From Flavisolibacter ginsenosidimutans (GTDB lineage: Bacteria; Bacteroidota; Bacteroidia; Chitinophagales; Chitinophagaceae), in assembly GCF_007970805.1 (NCBI RefSeq), contig NZ_CP042433.1:4402001-4466000 (forward strand): a stretch of DNA of 64,000 bases, in the 5' to 3' direction. The notes below the pieces were generated by a model that did no database searches, was not told the DNA's origin, and saw nothing but the letters and a program-made list of their open reading frames with translations. A program made the translations under genes and the position numbers. Positions 16,341 through 26,675 of the stretch are shown here, piece after piece. How positions within the stretch are numbered: position 1 is the stretch's first letter; every line of letters begins with the position of its first letter.

Positions 16341-17339
16341 TTAATACGCCCATTTCACCAACGTTGCGCCCCACGTAAATCCTCCGCCAAAAGCCGCCAG
16401 CACAATGTTGTCGCCTTTGTTTAATTCGTGGCGCCATTCCCACAGGCAAAGCGGAATCGTAGCCGCCGTGGTGTTGCCGTATTTGTGAATGTTCAGCATC
16501 ACTTTGTCGTGCGAAAGTCCCATGCGGTTTGCGGTGGCATCAATGATGCGTTTGTTGGCCTGGTGCGGAACAAGCCATGCAATGTCATCGCCCGTTAAAC
16601 CATTTCTCTCTAAGAGTTCGGCGCTCACGTCGGCCATGCCTTTTACAGCGGCTTTAAACACCGGCTGCCCGTCCTGAAAAATATAATGTTCCTTGGCCGC
16701 AACGGTTTCCGCAGTTGCCGGCTTCAGCGAGCCGCCGGCTTTCATGTGTAAAAATTCTCTTCCCGAGCCATCGCTTTTTAAAATACTGTCCATAACGCCG
16801 TAGCCTTCCGTGTTGGGTTCCAACAAAACCGCCGCCGCCGCATCACCAAACAAAATGCAGGTAGTGCGATCAGTATAATCAATGATGGCACTCATTTTAT
16901 CGGCGCCCACGACAACAACTTTTTTATAACGACGGCTTTCGATTAACGAAGCACCAACGGTGAGCGAATACAAAAAGCCCGAACAAGCCGCTTCAAGATC
17001 AAAGCCCCAGCAATTTTTTGCACCAATTTTATCTGCGATGATGTTGGCCGTAGCCGGAAACACCATGTCGGGGGTTACGGTAGCACAAATAATACAATCA
17101 ATTTCTTCGGGAGAGATGCCGCGTTTTTCGCAGAGTTGCAATACGGCCGGTGCAGCTAAATCGGATGTGCCCTTGCCGGGTTCTTTTAAAATTCGCCGCT
17201 CTTCAATTCCGGTGCGGCTGCGTATCCATTCGTCGTTGGTTTCAACCATTTTTTCCAAATCGGCGTTCGTCAGTTTTGTTTCGGGAAAATAAGCGCCAAC
17301 GGCGGTAATGGCAGCGGTAATTTTTTGCGTGTGCGGCAT
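16341..17339 (-). CDS. fabH: beta-ketoacyl-ACP synthase III
   Basis: Starts fatty-acid synthesis by condensing acetyl-CoA (or branched acyl-CoA) with malonyl-ACP. The chosen ATG at 17339 gives 332 residues, normal for FabH; the longer frame upstream would run through the divergent promoter and into ruvA. The Cys-His-Asn triad is visible: C119 in EAACSGFLY, H259 in VPHQANKRII, N289 in HKYGNTTAA. The start of the fold reads ITAVGAYFPETKLTNADLEK, with NDEWIRSRTGIEERR after it. Its start is 150 bp from the divergent ruvA start, with a long inverted repeat between. Confidence 0.97.
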   Translation of the reverse strand: MPHTQKITAAITAVGAYFPETKLTNADLEKMVETNDEWIRSRTGIEERRILKEPGKGTSDLAAPAVLQLCEKRGISPEEIDCIICATVTPDMVFPATANIIADKIGAKNCWGFDLEAACSGFLYSLTVGASLIESRRYKKVVVVGADKMSAIIDYTDRTTCILFGDAAAAVLLEPNTEGYGVMDSILKSDGSGREFLHMKAGGSLKPATAETVAAKEHYIFQDGQPVFKAAVKGMADVSAELLERNGLTGDDIAWLVPHQANKRIIDATANRMGLSHDKVMLNIHKYGNTTAATIPLCLWEWRHELNKGDNIVLAAFGGGFTWGATLVKWAY

Positions 17340-17356
17340 CGATTGAATTTTTGGAA

Positions 17357-17488
17357 GGGCGAAGATAAGCAAGAGCAATCGGCAAACGAGAATCGGCAAT
17401 GGATGAATCAACGATCTCGGCAAACGCCAACAAAATCTGTTGGCCACTAAAATTGCCGATTCTCGTTTGCCGATTGTTATTTTCGCCC
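17357..17488. repeat. long inverted repeat between divergent fabH and ruvA
   Basis: A perfect 25-bp inverted pair lies at 17376-17400 and 17452-17476, spacer 51 bp. The symmetry continues outward as GGGCGAAGATAA (17357-17368) against TTATTTTCGCCC (17477-17488), 11 of 12, after a 7-nt extra stretch on the fabH side. The outer ends abut both genes: ruvA starts at 17490 and fabH at 17339. Each outer arm reads TATnTTCG toward its gene, one base off TAnnTTTG. It may be a mirrored promoter/operator or an inserted palindromic repeat. Confidence 0.7.
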
Positions 17489-17489
17489 C

Positions 17490-18077
17490 ATGATCGCCTT
17501 CCTCACCGGCAACTTCGTAAAAAAAACGCCTTCCTACGTTTACATTGACGTAAACGGCGTGGGCTACGAAGTGCAAATCAGCCTCAACACGTATTCATCA
17601 ATTCAAGACAAGGAAAAGGGCACACTGCAAACGCACCTGATTGTGCGGGAAGATGCGCACATCCTTTTTGGCTTTGCCGATGCAGCCGAAAAAGAAATGT
17701 TCCTTCAACTCGTTGCGGTTTCCGGCATCGGTGCCAACACCGCAAGAGTTATGCTTTCCTACATGAAGCCCGATGAACTTTCGCGGGCCATCGTGCAAGG
17801 CAACGCAAAAACTTTGGAAGCCATCAAAGGCATTGGCCGCAAAACCGCCGAACGCATTGTGGTGGAACTGCGCGATAAATTAGCCAAGCAACCCGTTGAA
17901 GCCGGAACAAATATTTCTCCGTGGAAAAGCAATACTTTGCAAACCGATGCGTTAAATGCTCTTGTGGCCTTGGGCATCAACCGGCAAGCGGCTGATGGTG
18001 CGATTCAAAAAGTGCTGAACCAGGACCCAACCGTTGGCGTGGAACTCCTGATTAAAAAAGCGCTTCAACTGCTCTGA
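17490..18077 (+). CDS. ruvA: Holliday junction branch migration protein RuvA
   Basis: A 195-residue DNA-junction-binding subunit of the RuvAB motor. An N-terminal OB fold (1-65: MIAFLTGNFVKKTPSYVYIDVNGVGYEV in form), a tandem helix-hairpin-helix domain (LQLVAVSGIGANTARVMLSY; LEAIKGIGRKTAERIVVELRDKL, about 72-133), and a C-terminal RuvB-binding helix domain (DALNALVALGINRQAADGAIQKVL). Length is standard. sprA follows 38 bp later on the same strand, an arrangement I know from other Bacteroidota. Confidence 0.97.
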   Translation: MIAFLTGNFVKKTPSYVYIDVNGVGYEVQISLNTYSSIQDKEKGTLQTHLIVREDAHILFGFADAAEKEMFLQLVAVSGIGANTARVMLSYMKPDELSRAIVQGNAKTLEAIKGIGRKTAERIVVELRDKLAKQPVEAGTNISPWKSNTLQTDALNALVALGINRQAADGAIQKVLNQDPTVGVELLIKKALQLL

Positions 18078-18115
18078 GAAAACGCGATTGATTTACCAAT
18101 TGTAGAGAAAAAGAC

Positions 18116-21100
18116 TTGCGAACGTATTCTACCCATAAACTGGCCGTTTTGGTTGCAGGCTTCGTGTTTGCTGCCCTCATGCCTGCTTTCGGCCAAACCA
18201 CTTCTCCAAATAAAGACACCACAAAATATCCGATTACCGACCGGCGCACCGATCCTTATACCGATCCAACGCCGGGGCGTAATCCGTTTAACCTTTCCGA
18301 TACGTCTTTCGTCAAGCGAAGAATTGAATACGATCCGAAAACGAATCAGTATTACATCGTTGAAAAAATCGGCAGCCAGTATTACCGCACACCGACTACG
18401 TTTTCCATGAAAGAATTTTTGTCGGTGCAGGGACAAAAAGACGAGAACGATTATTTCCGCAAACGTGCCGACCTGCTGAGCGATTTAAACCGCCGCTCGT
18501 TCAAACCCAAATTTGGTTTTGTAAAAGACTGGGTGAACCGCATTACCGGTGCAGGCAAAGTAGAGATAAGACCTACAGGTTACGTGGACGTTTCGGCGGG
18601 TTACCAGGGACAGAATATTAAAAACCCAACGCTGCCCGAAAGAGCAAGAAAAACCGGGGGCTTTGATTTTAACGAGAACGCACAATTGCAGGTAGATGCC
18701 AAGATTGGCGATAAGATAAACCTCCCGATCAATTACAACACACTCGCCAACTTTGATTACGAGAACCAACTCAAATTTGATTACCAGGGAAAGGAAGATG
18801 AAATATTAAAATCCTTTCAGGCCGGCACAGTGAACTGGTCGTCAAAAGGAACACTGATACCGAGTGCACAATCTTTGTTTGGCATTAAATCGCAATTGCA
18901 GTTTGGAAAGGTCTTCGTCACAGGCGTATTGGCCAACCAGCGCAGTAACCGCCAGAGCGTGGGCTTGCAGGGCGGTTCGGCTACGCAATCGTTTTCGCTT
19001 CGCGCCGACGAGTACGAAGAGAACCGTCACTTTTTGCTTTCGCAATATTTTCACGACAATTTCAACAACGCCATGAAGCGTTTGCCCGTGGTGCAATCGG
19101 CCGTGCAAATCCTTCGCGTGGAAGTATGGGTCACCAATCGCACCGGTGCCACTACCGATACCCGCGACGTGGTGGGCTTTGCCGATTTGGGTGAAGGCAA
19201 ACCTTACCGCACAAGCCTTGGCGGCAGTGGAACGAACAGCCTGCCAAGCAACGGTGCCAACAACCTCTATGGTTTCCTCACCAATCCCGCCAACGGCGAT
19301 TTTCGCAACTCCAGCAACGTGCAAAGCGCCTTGTCCGCAGCCGGCTTTCAGCCCGTGCAGGATTTTGAAAAAACCTTTGCCCGCAAGCTTCAACCCACCG
19401 ACTATTACTTCAACCCGCAAATTGGTTTTCTATCGCTTAATCAACAGTTGCAACCTGATGAAGTATTGGGTGTAGCCTTTCAATACACCTACAACGGGAA
19501 GGTTTACCAGGTGGGCGAATTTTCGCAGGACGTTCCGCCCGACAGCAGCGGCAACACCACCAAAGTCTTGTTTTTAAAATTGTTGAAGGCTACTTCGCAG
19601 CGGCCTAACCTGCCTTTGTGGGATTTGATGATGAAGAATGTGTACAGCGTAGGTTTTGGTCAACTGTCCGCTGATGGTTTTGACTTGCAAGTAACCTATG
19701 AAGAGCCAAGCAAAGGCGACAAACGCTACCTGCCCGATGCCGATATTAAAACGCAATATCAGGGCGTGCCCATTTTGCAATTGGTAAACCTTGACCGCCT
19801 GAACAACCAACGCGACCCGCAGCCCGATGGCAAGTTCGACTACATTGAAAACTACACCGTCATTCCTTCGCAAAGCCGCGTGATATTCCCGGTGCTCGAA
19901 CCCTTTGGTCACGACCTCGATTATGTTTATCCGAACGCAACGGCAGCATCCAAATATTTGTTTTACCCGCTTTACGATACCATTAAAGCCATTGCCTCCA
20001 ACTACGCAAACCTGAATCGTTTTAAAATCGTTGGTCGTTCCAAATCGGCTGTGAGTGGCGATTACCAATTGGGCTTCAACATTCCGAAAGGTTCGGTAAC
20101 GGTTACAGCCGGCGGACAAGTACTGCGCGAAGGAATTGACTACGAAGTGAACTACGATCTCGGCACTTTGCACATCACCAACCAAGCCATTATCGCAGCG
20201 GGTTTGCCGGTGCAAATCGGTTATGAAAACAACCAGACATTTGGCTTGCAACAGAAAAATTTCGTGGGGCTTCGGGTTGATTATTTACACAACAAACACC
20301 TAACGGTAGGCGGGCAAATGGTGCGGCTTGGCGAACGTCCTTTCTTTACCAAACAATCCTATGGCGAAGATCCCATTCGCAACACGATGTACGGTATGGA
20401 CTTCGATTATCGCAACGATTTTCCGCAGATGACCCGCTGGTTAAACAAGCTGCCTTTTTACAACACCAAGGCCATGTCGTCCATCACGGCTTACGGCGAA
20501 GGCGCGGTGCTTAAGCCAGGTCACGCAAAAGAAGTTGACGGCGGCCAGGGAGGAATTTCTTACATTGACGATTTTGAAGGAACGCGTTCCTCCATTGACT
20601 TGCGCTTTCCGCTCATTAGCTGGACGATGGCTTCCGTGCCGCAAAACGCGCCGGATAAAAATGGCCAGGTACTTTTTCCCGAAGCCTTGTTGAAGGACGA
20701 TTTGAGCAGCGGTTACAACCGTGCAAAACTTGCTTGGTACAACATTGAGCCGGTGTTGCAGGAAAAAGGAAACAGCAACAATCCGCTTGGAAGAGACTTG
20801 GCGGAATTATCCAAACCTGAAACCCGCCGTGTGCTTTCGCAGGAAATTTTTCCGCAGCGCACCAACGATTTCGGACAAGGCGTCATCAACACCTTCGACC
20901 TTGCTTTTTATCCAAAAGAAAAAGGGCCGTACAATTTTCAATACGATGTGGACCCCGGAACGGGCCGGCTTAAAAATCCCAAAAAAGCCTGGGGCGGTTT
21001 GATGCGTAATATTGACCAAACCGATTTTGAAACAAGCAACATCGAGTTCATTGAATTCTGGATGCTTGATCCCTTTATTAAAAAGCCGTCCAGCACCGGT

Positions 21101-24100
21101 GGTGAATTGTATTTTGATCTGGGCAACATCTCCGAAGATATTTTGCGCGACGGCAAACGCCAGTACGAAAACGGTTTGCCCACGCCCACGCAGCCAAACA
21201 TTCCGGTGGACGAAACGGCGTGGGCAAAAGTGCCGCGCAATCCAATCCAGGTGACCAATGCATTCAGCAACGATCCGGCAGACCGTCCGTATCAAGACGT
21301 GGGCTATGATGGCATGACCGATACCGCAGAACGCCGTCATTTTGCGCCTTACCTGAATCAACTGGGCGCTGTAGTAGGAGCAGGTTCGCCGGTTTACCAG
21401 GCAGCGCAGGCCGATCCGTCCGCCGATAACTTCAAAGGCTACCGCGATCCGTCGTTCTCTGAACGCAACGGCATTTTAGAGCGCTACAAGAACATCAATA
21501 ACCCCCACGGCAATTCTCCCGTTGCAAATTCTACCGACCAATTTACCAACGCCTTTACGCTTTACCCGGATGCCGAAGAACTAAACCGCGACAATACCTT
21601 GAACGAAGTGGAAGAATATTTCCAATACCGCGTTGAGCTAAAGCCCAACATGCAGGTGGGACAAGGCAACTACATTACGGACAAACGCGTGGTAAGCGTG
21701 CAACTGGCCGACAACAGCCGCCGCACCGAAACCTGGTACCTGTTTCGCATTCCGGTAAAAGAATACCAGGCCAAGGTGGGCAACATTCCCGACTTTAAAT
21801 CCATCCGCTTTATCCGCATGTTCATGACCGGTTTTGAAGACACAGCGGTGCTGCGTTTTGCCAAACTGGAACTGGTGCGCAACCAATGGCGCAAGCTGCA
21901 ATATCAGGTGGACACAAGCGGCGTGGCCGTGCCGCTGCCCGCAAACGATCCTACTTCGGTGGATGTACTGGCGGTGAACATTGAAGAAAACGACCGTCGT
22001 TCGCCCATTCCTTACCGTCAGCCGCCCGGCATCGAACGGCAGCAGCAAATCAGCAACAACAACGTGGAATTGTTGTTGAACGAACAAGCCCTGAGTTTGA
22101 AAGTGTGCAACCTTTTCAAAAAAGCATCCCGCGGTGTTTTCAAAAGCATGAGCCTTGATCTGCGGCAGTATGGCAAACTTTCCATGTTTGCGCACCTTGA
22201 ATCGAGCAACGCACCCGGCACCGATTTAGCCACCGGGGACATGAACGCAGTTATCCGCATCGGCAACGATTACACGACCAATTATTACGAAGTAAAAATT
22301 CCGTTGAAGCCGACGCCTTGGGGCGCATCGGATTCGCTCGCCATCTGGCCCGTGCAAAACAATTTGGATTTTGATTTGAGTGTGCTTACCGCATTGAAAT
22401 CAAAACGCAACGGCAGCGGCGTTTCGCCTTCGCAATACTATTCGCAGATCATCAACGGCCGCCAGTACGCCATCATCGGCAATCCCAACCTGGGTGAAGT
22501 GCGGGGCATGTTTCTCGGTGTAGAGAACGTGAACAAAGATGCGGCTTGCGTGGAAGCCTGGTTCAACGAACTGCGTCTTTCAAAACTGAACGAAAGCGGC
22601 GGCTACGCGGCCCTGGGCCGCGTAGATCTGCGGCTTGCCGATTTGGGCAACGTAAACTTTAGCGGCAGTGTTCGCAGCATCGGTTTTGGTACGCTGGAAC
22701 AACGTGTGAACGAAAGAAGCAAAGAAGATTTTTCTCAGTTCGATTTATCGGCTAGTCTTGACCTGGGCAAGTTGTTGCCAAAGAGTGCGGCAATTACCAT
22801 CCCGATGTACGCGGGCATCAGCAAAACCACGTCCACGCCGGAGTACGATCCCTACGATCTTGACATCAAACTAAAAGACAAATTAAAGGATGCGTCGAGC
22901 GACAAACGGGATTCGATTCGCAATGATGCCATAGACCAGCGCACCATCAAAACGCTCAATTTTACGTCGGTAAAAAGAACCAAGCCTTTTGGACAGAAAC
23001 CGCAACTCTGGGATCTTTCAAACTTCGATATTAATTACAATTACACGCACGACCGGAGAACCAATCCAATCATTGAATACGACGACGTAAAACGCACCCG
23101 CGCAGCGGTAGGCTACAATTTTGCGCCGACGCCGACGTATATTGAACCGTTCAAAAAGTTCATCAAGACGAAGTCGCCCTGGCTTGCATTGTTCCGCGAC
23201 TTTAATTTCAACTACAAGCCTTCGCTTATCTCGGTTCGTGCCGATGTGCTGCGGCAGTTTGGCGTGTTGCGCAACCGCAACGTGGGCTTTTACAAACCAC
23301 TGCCGGAGAACTATGACAAATTCTTCCTCTTTGACCGCTATTATACCCTGAGCTGGAATTTAACCCGTTCGCTCAACCTTGACTTTAACGCGGTGAACAA
23401 CGCAAGAGTGGACGAGCCATATGGACGATTGGACACGAAAGAAAAGCTGGATTCGGTAAAGCGAAATTTCTGGAAGGGTGGCCGCAATACGCATTATCAT
23501 CAGGATATTAATTTGGCTTATAACCTTCCTACGGCAAAAATTCCTTTGCTCGATTGGACGCAGGTGAGAGCTTCGTATAAAGTAAGCTACGACTGGCTTG
23601 CGGGTTCGTTGCTGGCAAGAGAATTGGGCAACACATTAAGCGTTGGGCAAACACGAAACGCCGTCGTTGATTTGGACTTCGACCGTTTGTACAGCAAGTC
23701 GCGTTTTTTACAGGCCATCAACAGCGACCAACCAGCGCCGCCAAAACAACAGCAACAGCCAAAAGACACGCTGGCAAAAAAGAAGAAACTTCCCGGTGGA
23801 CCCGTTTACATTTCGCCCTTGCCGAAATTTTTCCTTCGCATGATTACCTCGGTGAAACGCGTGGGTCTTCAATACACCGAAGATTACGGAACCTTATTGC
23901 CGGGCTACATGGACAGCACCCGCATTTTGGGCATGAATCCGGGCAGCGGCAATCCGGGTTGGAAGTATGCGCTTGGCGGTTATCAGCCCGATACAAACGA
24001 CATTAACAACCTGGCGGCGAAAGGCATTCTTTCAAGAGATTCCCTTTTCAACGCACTCATTCAGCAGCGTTACTCGCAAACCATCAACTTAACGGCGCAG

Positions 24101-25243
24101 GTGTCGCCCATCCGCGATTTGAACATTGACATCACGCTGACAAAAACCTTCTCGAAGAATTATTCCGAACTGGAAAAAGACACGACGGGACATTCGGGCA
24201 TTCAGCGTTACAACCCTTACGCAACGGGTTCGTTCAGCATCTCGTACATTTCGTATCAAACTTTGTTTACCAAGTTCGATCCAAACGAAGTCTCCGATCT
24301 TTTCAAACAGTTTGAAGCCAACCGCCTGATTCTTTCGCAGCGATTGGCCGGTGAAAACCTTTACGCAAAAAATAACCCGACGCTGAACGGCGGTTACGTG
24401 GAAGGCTACAACCGTTATGCGCAGGATGTGTTGATTCCGGCCTTTATTTCGGCTTATACAAACAAAGACCCGTTGACAGTTGCCACGATAAAAAATTCCA
24501 ACCCGAACCTTAGCTCCAATCCGTTCTCGCGGCTTTTACCCAAGCCCAACTGGAACATTACCTACAACGGTTTGACGCGGCTACCGGGGCTGGAAAAAAT
24601 TTTTACCAACTTCACCCTGCGCCACGGCTACAGCAGCACGTTGAGCATGAACAGCTTTACAACTTCACTGTTGTTCCAGGATCGCTTCCGCATCGGCTAT
24701 CCTTCGTTTATTGATACCAACAAAAACTACATTCCTTATTTTCTTGTACCGAATGTGACGATCAGTGAGCAATTCAGTCCGCTCATTGCTGCCGACATGA
24801 CCTTTACCAATCAATTGTCTGCACGGTTTGAGTACCGTAAATCCCGAACGCTGAGTTTGAGTTTGATAGATTATCAATTGGCGGAGAACCGTTCAACCGA
24901 AGTAACGATAGGCGCCGATTGGCGGCGCAAAGGCTTTCCTTTCTTAACTAAATTACGCATCGGCAAAAATGCAAAACAGTTGAACAACGACGTGACCTTG
25001 CGGCTTGATTTCAGCCTGCGCGACGACGCAACGGCCAACAGCAAGCTTGATCAAAATACGGCCTTCGGTACGTCGGGGCAAAAGGTGATACGGCTTGCGC
25101 CAAGCGTGGATTACGTGGTGAACCAGCGCATCAACCTGAAGTTTTATTTCGAGCAGAACAAAATCATTCCGAAGATTGCTACCACGGCGCCGGTGACGAA
25201 TACAAGAGCGGGTGTGCAGGTAAGGATTTCGCTGGCACAGTAA
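18116..25243 (+). CDS. sprA: SprA, type IX secretion outer-membrane translocon
   Basis: A 2375-residue protein, close to the length of Flavobacterium SprA (about 2400). SprA is the very large beta-barrel that forms the outer-membrane channel of the type IX secretion system and is needed for gliding. The signal peptide (KLAVLVAGFVFAALMPAFGQ) is followed by long Tyr/Asn/Phe-rich beta-strand sequence, for instance RPTGYVDVSAGYQGQ and GGFDFNENAQLQVDAKIGD near the N-terminus and NQRINLKFYFEQNK at the C-terminus. The start codon is TTG at 18116: an in-frame TGA lies at 18089 and the next ATG is inside the signal peptide at codon 22. The type IX cargo genes at 1990 and 28635 depend on this channel. 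The stop is 3 bp from the convergent gene's stop. Confidence 0.96.
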   Translation: MRTYSTHKLAVLVAGFVFAALMPAFGQTTSPNKDTTKYPITDRRTDPYTDPTPGRNPFNLSDTSFVKRRIEYDPKTNQYYIVEKIGSQYYRTPTTFSMKEFLSVQGQKDENDYFRKRADLLSDLNRRSFKPKFGFVKDWVNRITGAGKVEIRPTGYVDVSAGYQGQNIKNPTLPERARKTGGFDFNENAQLQVDAKIGDKINLPINYNTLANFDYENQLKFDYQGKEDEILKSFQAGTVNWSSKGTLIPSAQSLFGIKSQLQFGKVFVTGVLANQRSNRQSVGLQGGSATQSFSLRADEYEENRHFLLSQYFHDNFNNAMKRLPVVQSAVQILRVEVWVTNRTGATTDTRDVVGFADLGEGKPYRTSLGGSGTNSLPSNGANNLYGFLTNPANGDFRNSSNVQSALSAAGFQPVQDFEKTFARKLQPTDYYFNPQIGFLSLNQQLQPDEVLGVAFQYTYNGKVYQVGEFSQDVPPDSSGNTTKVLFLKLLKATSQRPNLPLWDLMMKNVYSVGFGQLSADGFDLQVTYEEPSKGDKRYLPDADIKTQYQGVPILQLVNLDRLNNQRDPQPDGKFDYIENYTVIPSQSRVIFPVLEPFGHDLDYVYPNATAASKYLFYPLYDTIKAIASNYANLNRFKIVGRSKSAVSGDYQLGFNIPKGSVTVTAGGQVLREGIDYEVNYDLGTLHITNQAIIAAGLPVQIGYENNQTFGLQQKNFVGLRVDYLHNKHLTVGGQMVRLGERPFFTKQSYGEDPIRNTMYGMDFDYRNDFPQMTRWLNKLPFYNTKAMSSITAYGEGAVLKPGHAKEVDGGQGGISYIDDFEGTRSSIDLRFPLISWTMASVPQNAPDKNGQVLFPEALLKDDLSSGYNRAKLAWYNIEPVLQEKGNSNNPLGRDLAELSKPETRRVLSQEIFPQRTNDFGQGVINTFDLAFYPKEKGPYNFQYDVDPGTGRLKNPKKAWGGLMRNIDQTDFETSNIEFIEFWMLDPFIKKPSSTGGELYFDLGNISEDILRDGKRQYENGLPTPTQPNIPVDETAWAKVPRNPIQVTNAFSNDPADRPYQDVGYDGMTDTAERRHFAPYLNQLGAVVGAGSPVYQAAQADPSADNFKGYRDPSFSERNGILERYKNINNPHGNSPVANSTDQFTNAFTLYPDAEELNRDNTLNEVEEYFQYRVELKPNMQVGQGNYITDKRVVSVQLADNSRRTETWYLFRIPVKEYQAKVGNIPDFKSIRFIRMFMTGFEDTAVLRFAKLELVRNQWRKLQYQVDTSGVAVPLPANDPTSVDVLAVNIEENDRRSPIPYRQPPGIERQQQISNNNVELLLNEQALSLKVCNLFKKASRGVFKSMSLDLRQYGKLSMFAHLESSNAPGTDLATGDMNAVIRIGNDYTTNYYEVKIPLKPTPWGASDSLAIWPVQNNLDFDLSVLTALKSKRNGSGVSPSQYYSQIINGRQYAIIGNPNLGEVRGMFLGVENVNKDAACVEAWFNELRLSKLNESGGYAALGRVDLRLADLGNVNFSGSVRSIGFGTLEQRVNERSKEDFSQFDLSASLDLGKLLPKSAAITIPMYAGISKTTSTPEYDPYDLDIKLKDKLKDASSDKRDSIRNDAIDQRTIKTLNFTSVKRTKPFGQKPQLWDLSNFDINYNYTHDRRTNPIIEYDDVKRTRAAVGYNFAPTPTYIEPFKKFIKTKSPWLALFRDFNFNYKPSLISVRADVLRQFGVLRNRNVGFYKPLPENYDKFFLFDRYYTLSWNLTRSLNLDFNAVNNARVDEPYGRLDTKEKLDSVKRNFWKGGRNTHYHQDINLAYNLPTAKIPLLDWTQVRASYKVSYDWLAGSLLARELGNTLSVGQTRNAVVDLDFDRLYSKSRFLQAINSDQPAPPKQQQQPKDTLAKKKKLPGGPVYISPLPKFFLRMITSVKRVGLQYTEDYGTLLPGYMDSTRILGMNPGSGNPGWKYALGGYQPDTNDINNLAAKGILSRDSLFNALIQQRYSQTINLTAQVSPIRDLNIDITLTKTFSKNYSELEKDTTGHSGIQRYNPYATGSFSISYISYQTLFTKFDPNEVSDLFKQFEANRLILSQRLAGENLYAKNNPTLNGGYVEGYNRYAQDVLIPAFISAYTNKDPLTVATIKNSNPNLSSNPFSRLLPKPNWNITYNGLTRLPGLEKIFTNFTLRHGYSSTLSMNSFTTSLLFQDRFRIGYPSFIDTNKNYIPYFLVPNVTISEQFSPLIAADMTFTNQLSARFEYRKSRTLSLSLIDYQLAENRSTEVTIGADWRRKGFPFLTKLRIGKNAKQLNNDVTLRLDFSLRDDATANSKLDQNTAFGTSGQKVIRLAPSVDYVVNQRINLKFYFEQNKIIPKIATTAPVTNTRAGVQVRISLAQ

Positions 25244-25246
25244 GGC

Positions 25247-26587
25247 TTATTCTCCAAACAACTGCTCCTTGAATTTTTGATAGAAGAACGAAACAACCAA
25301 TAACAAAACACCCAGCACCAAATACGCAATTACTTTTTGCAACGTCGAAAAAGTAAGGCTGTCCAACGCGACAAGTTTTAGTAACGTAAAACCCATCAAC
25401 GCAATGGCGGCCATGCGTGCCGGAATGGATTTGAATTTGACACCGGCAACAAAAATTACAACGGCCGTAAGCAGCCACAAAAGCGTTACGGTAATTCCCT
25501 TCCATTGAAAGCCGATGAAGAGGACGAACAAGGCCAGCGCATAAAAGGCCAGTAGTTTGCCTGCGATGTTTTCTTTCCAAAAAAGAAATGCAACCGCCTG
25601 CGCCGCGGCAAAAGCAGCAAACAACAAGGAGATAATCGCGATAGTTGAATCAACAAACGAATAGCCAAAAACAAATAAGGCCGCCACGTAAAAAAGGAGG
25701 TTGTTGGCAAGAATTTGGTAAGTGGCGAAAAGCGAAAATGGCTCTTTGCGAAACAGTTTTGCCGAAAGCGCGTTCACCGCAAACTGCACAAAGAAAGCGA
25801 ACATAAAAACGAGCCCGTAGGTTTTTAGCCGCTCGTCATTTTGCCATACGACCCAACCAATAAAAAGCAGCCAGCTTATGGCTTGCGCCGCACGGCCTAC
25901 GAGAATCCAGGGCTTCTTTGCACAAAGAAAAACAACGCCGACGTTGATAATGCTGATGTATAAAAAAAGCATTTCGGGATGACCTCTGTCCGGGCTAATT
26001 AAAAACGGAATGCCGTAGGCGCCCACCAACCCAAGCAAGGCAATCTCCTGCCGGTTGTAACGCAACGCTTCAACGGTTGTAAAAACGGTTAACGCAATCA
26101 TGATGACGAACGAAGCCGTGTACGAAAGAAAATGATAATACACGCAGGCGCCAAATGAGGTAAAGTACAGCGAGGCCATGGCGCCGCTGAAAAGAATGGC
26201 GCTAAAGGCGGCGTATTGTTTTCGCAGGCTTGCCGAAAGAAAATAAAGAAGCAATCCCGCGGCGTAAGCCAATACAATGCGCAGGCCTTCGGAAATGAGG
26301 TTTTTGTCAATGGCGTATTTCACACCCAACGAAAGCCCGATCACCAACACCACGATACCGATAAGATGAATGAGCCGCAGGCCAATGAGGTTTTCAAGCG
26401 AAGACGAAGGATGCGAATAAATTGGAAGCTTCTTTTTGTTGACGGTGTCTGGGTTAACTGTCGAAGCGGGTTTTAGGCTTTGCAATTCCGCATGAAGTTG
26501 TTGCAACGCACGGTACTGTTCCTTTATCTGTGCGGACAGGTCTTCTATTTGTTTTTCCAATGCCTGAAGCCGGGCCTTCTCATCCAT
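25247..26587 (-). CDS. DUF2339 multi-spanning membrane protein
   Basis: A 446-residue protein from the ATG at 26587 (an ATG 11 codons upstream is also open). The first 35 residues form a coiled coil (LQALEKQIEDLSAQIKEQ), followed by a Pro/Ser linker and about 12-14 hydrophobic segments from residue 70 to the end. LIGLRLIHLIGIVVLVIGL and VGAYGIPFLIS are typical DUF2339 features; the family has no known function. The 3' end nearly touches the sprA stop, so the two transcripts must overlap at their ends. Confidence 0.85.
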   Translation of the reverse strand: MDEKARLQALEKQIEDLSAQIKEQYRALQQLHAELQSLKPASTVNPDTVNKKKLPIYSHPSSSLENLIGLRLIHLIGIVVLVIGLSLGVKYAIDKNLISEGLRIVLAYAAGLLLYFLSASLRKQYAAFSAILFSGAMASLYFTSFGACVYYHFLSYTASFVIMIALTVFTTVEALRYNRQEIALLGLVGAYGIPFLISPDRGHPEMLFLYISIINVGVVFLCAKKPWILVGRAAQAISWLLFIGWVVWQNDERLKTYGLVFMFAFFVQFAVNALSAKLFRKEPFSLFATYQILANNLLFYVAALFVFGYSFVDSTIAIISLLFAAFAAAQAVAFLFWKENIAGKLLAFYALALFVLFIGFQWKGITVTLLWLLTAVVIFVAGVKFKSIPARMAAIALMGFTLLKLVALDSLTFSTLQKVIAYLVLGVLLLVVSFFYQKFKEQLFGE

Positions 26588-26675
26588 CGCATGCCTTTTG
26601 CGAAAAATACAAATTAACATTCACACTTCGCCCCACACTGCATTCTTCTCTATCTTGCCGCAAACAAAACAACCG

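Noticed and set aside
17340..17576. N-terminal extension of the fabH frame (411 residues)
   Set aside because: It would run through the divergent promoter and into ruvA, and FabH proteins start at MPHTQKIT-like positions.
18842..22195. long minus-strand frames inside sprA (for example 19574-20251, 21638-22195)
   Set aside because: They are antisense to a long well-recognised gene and show no domain or start support.
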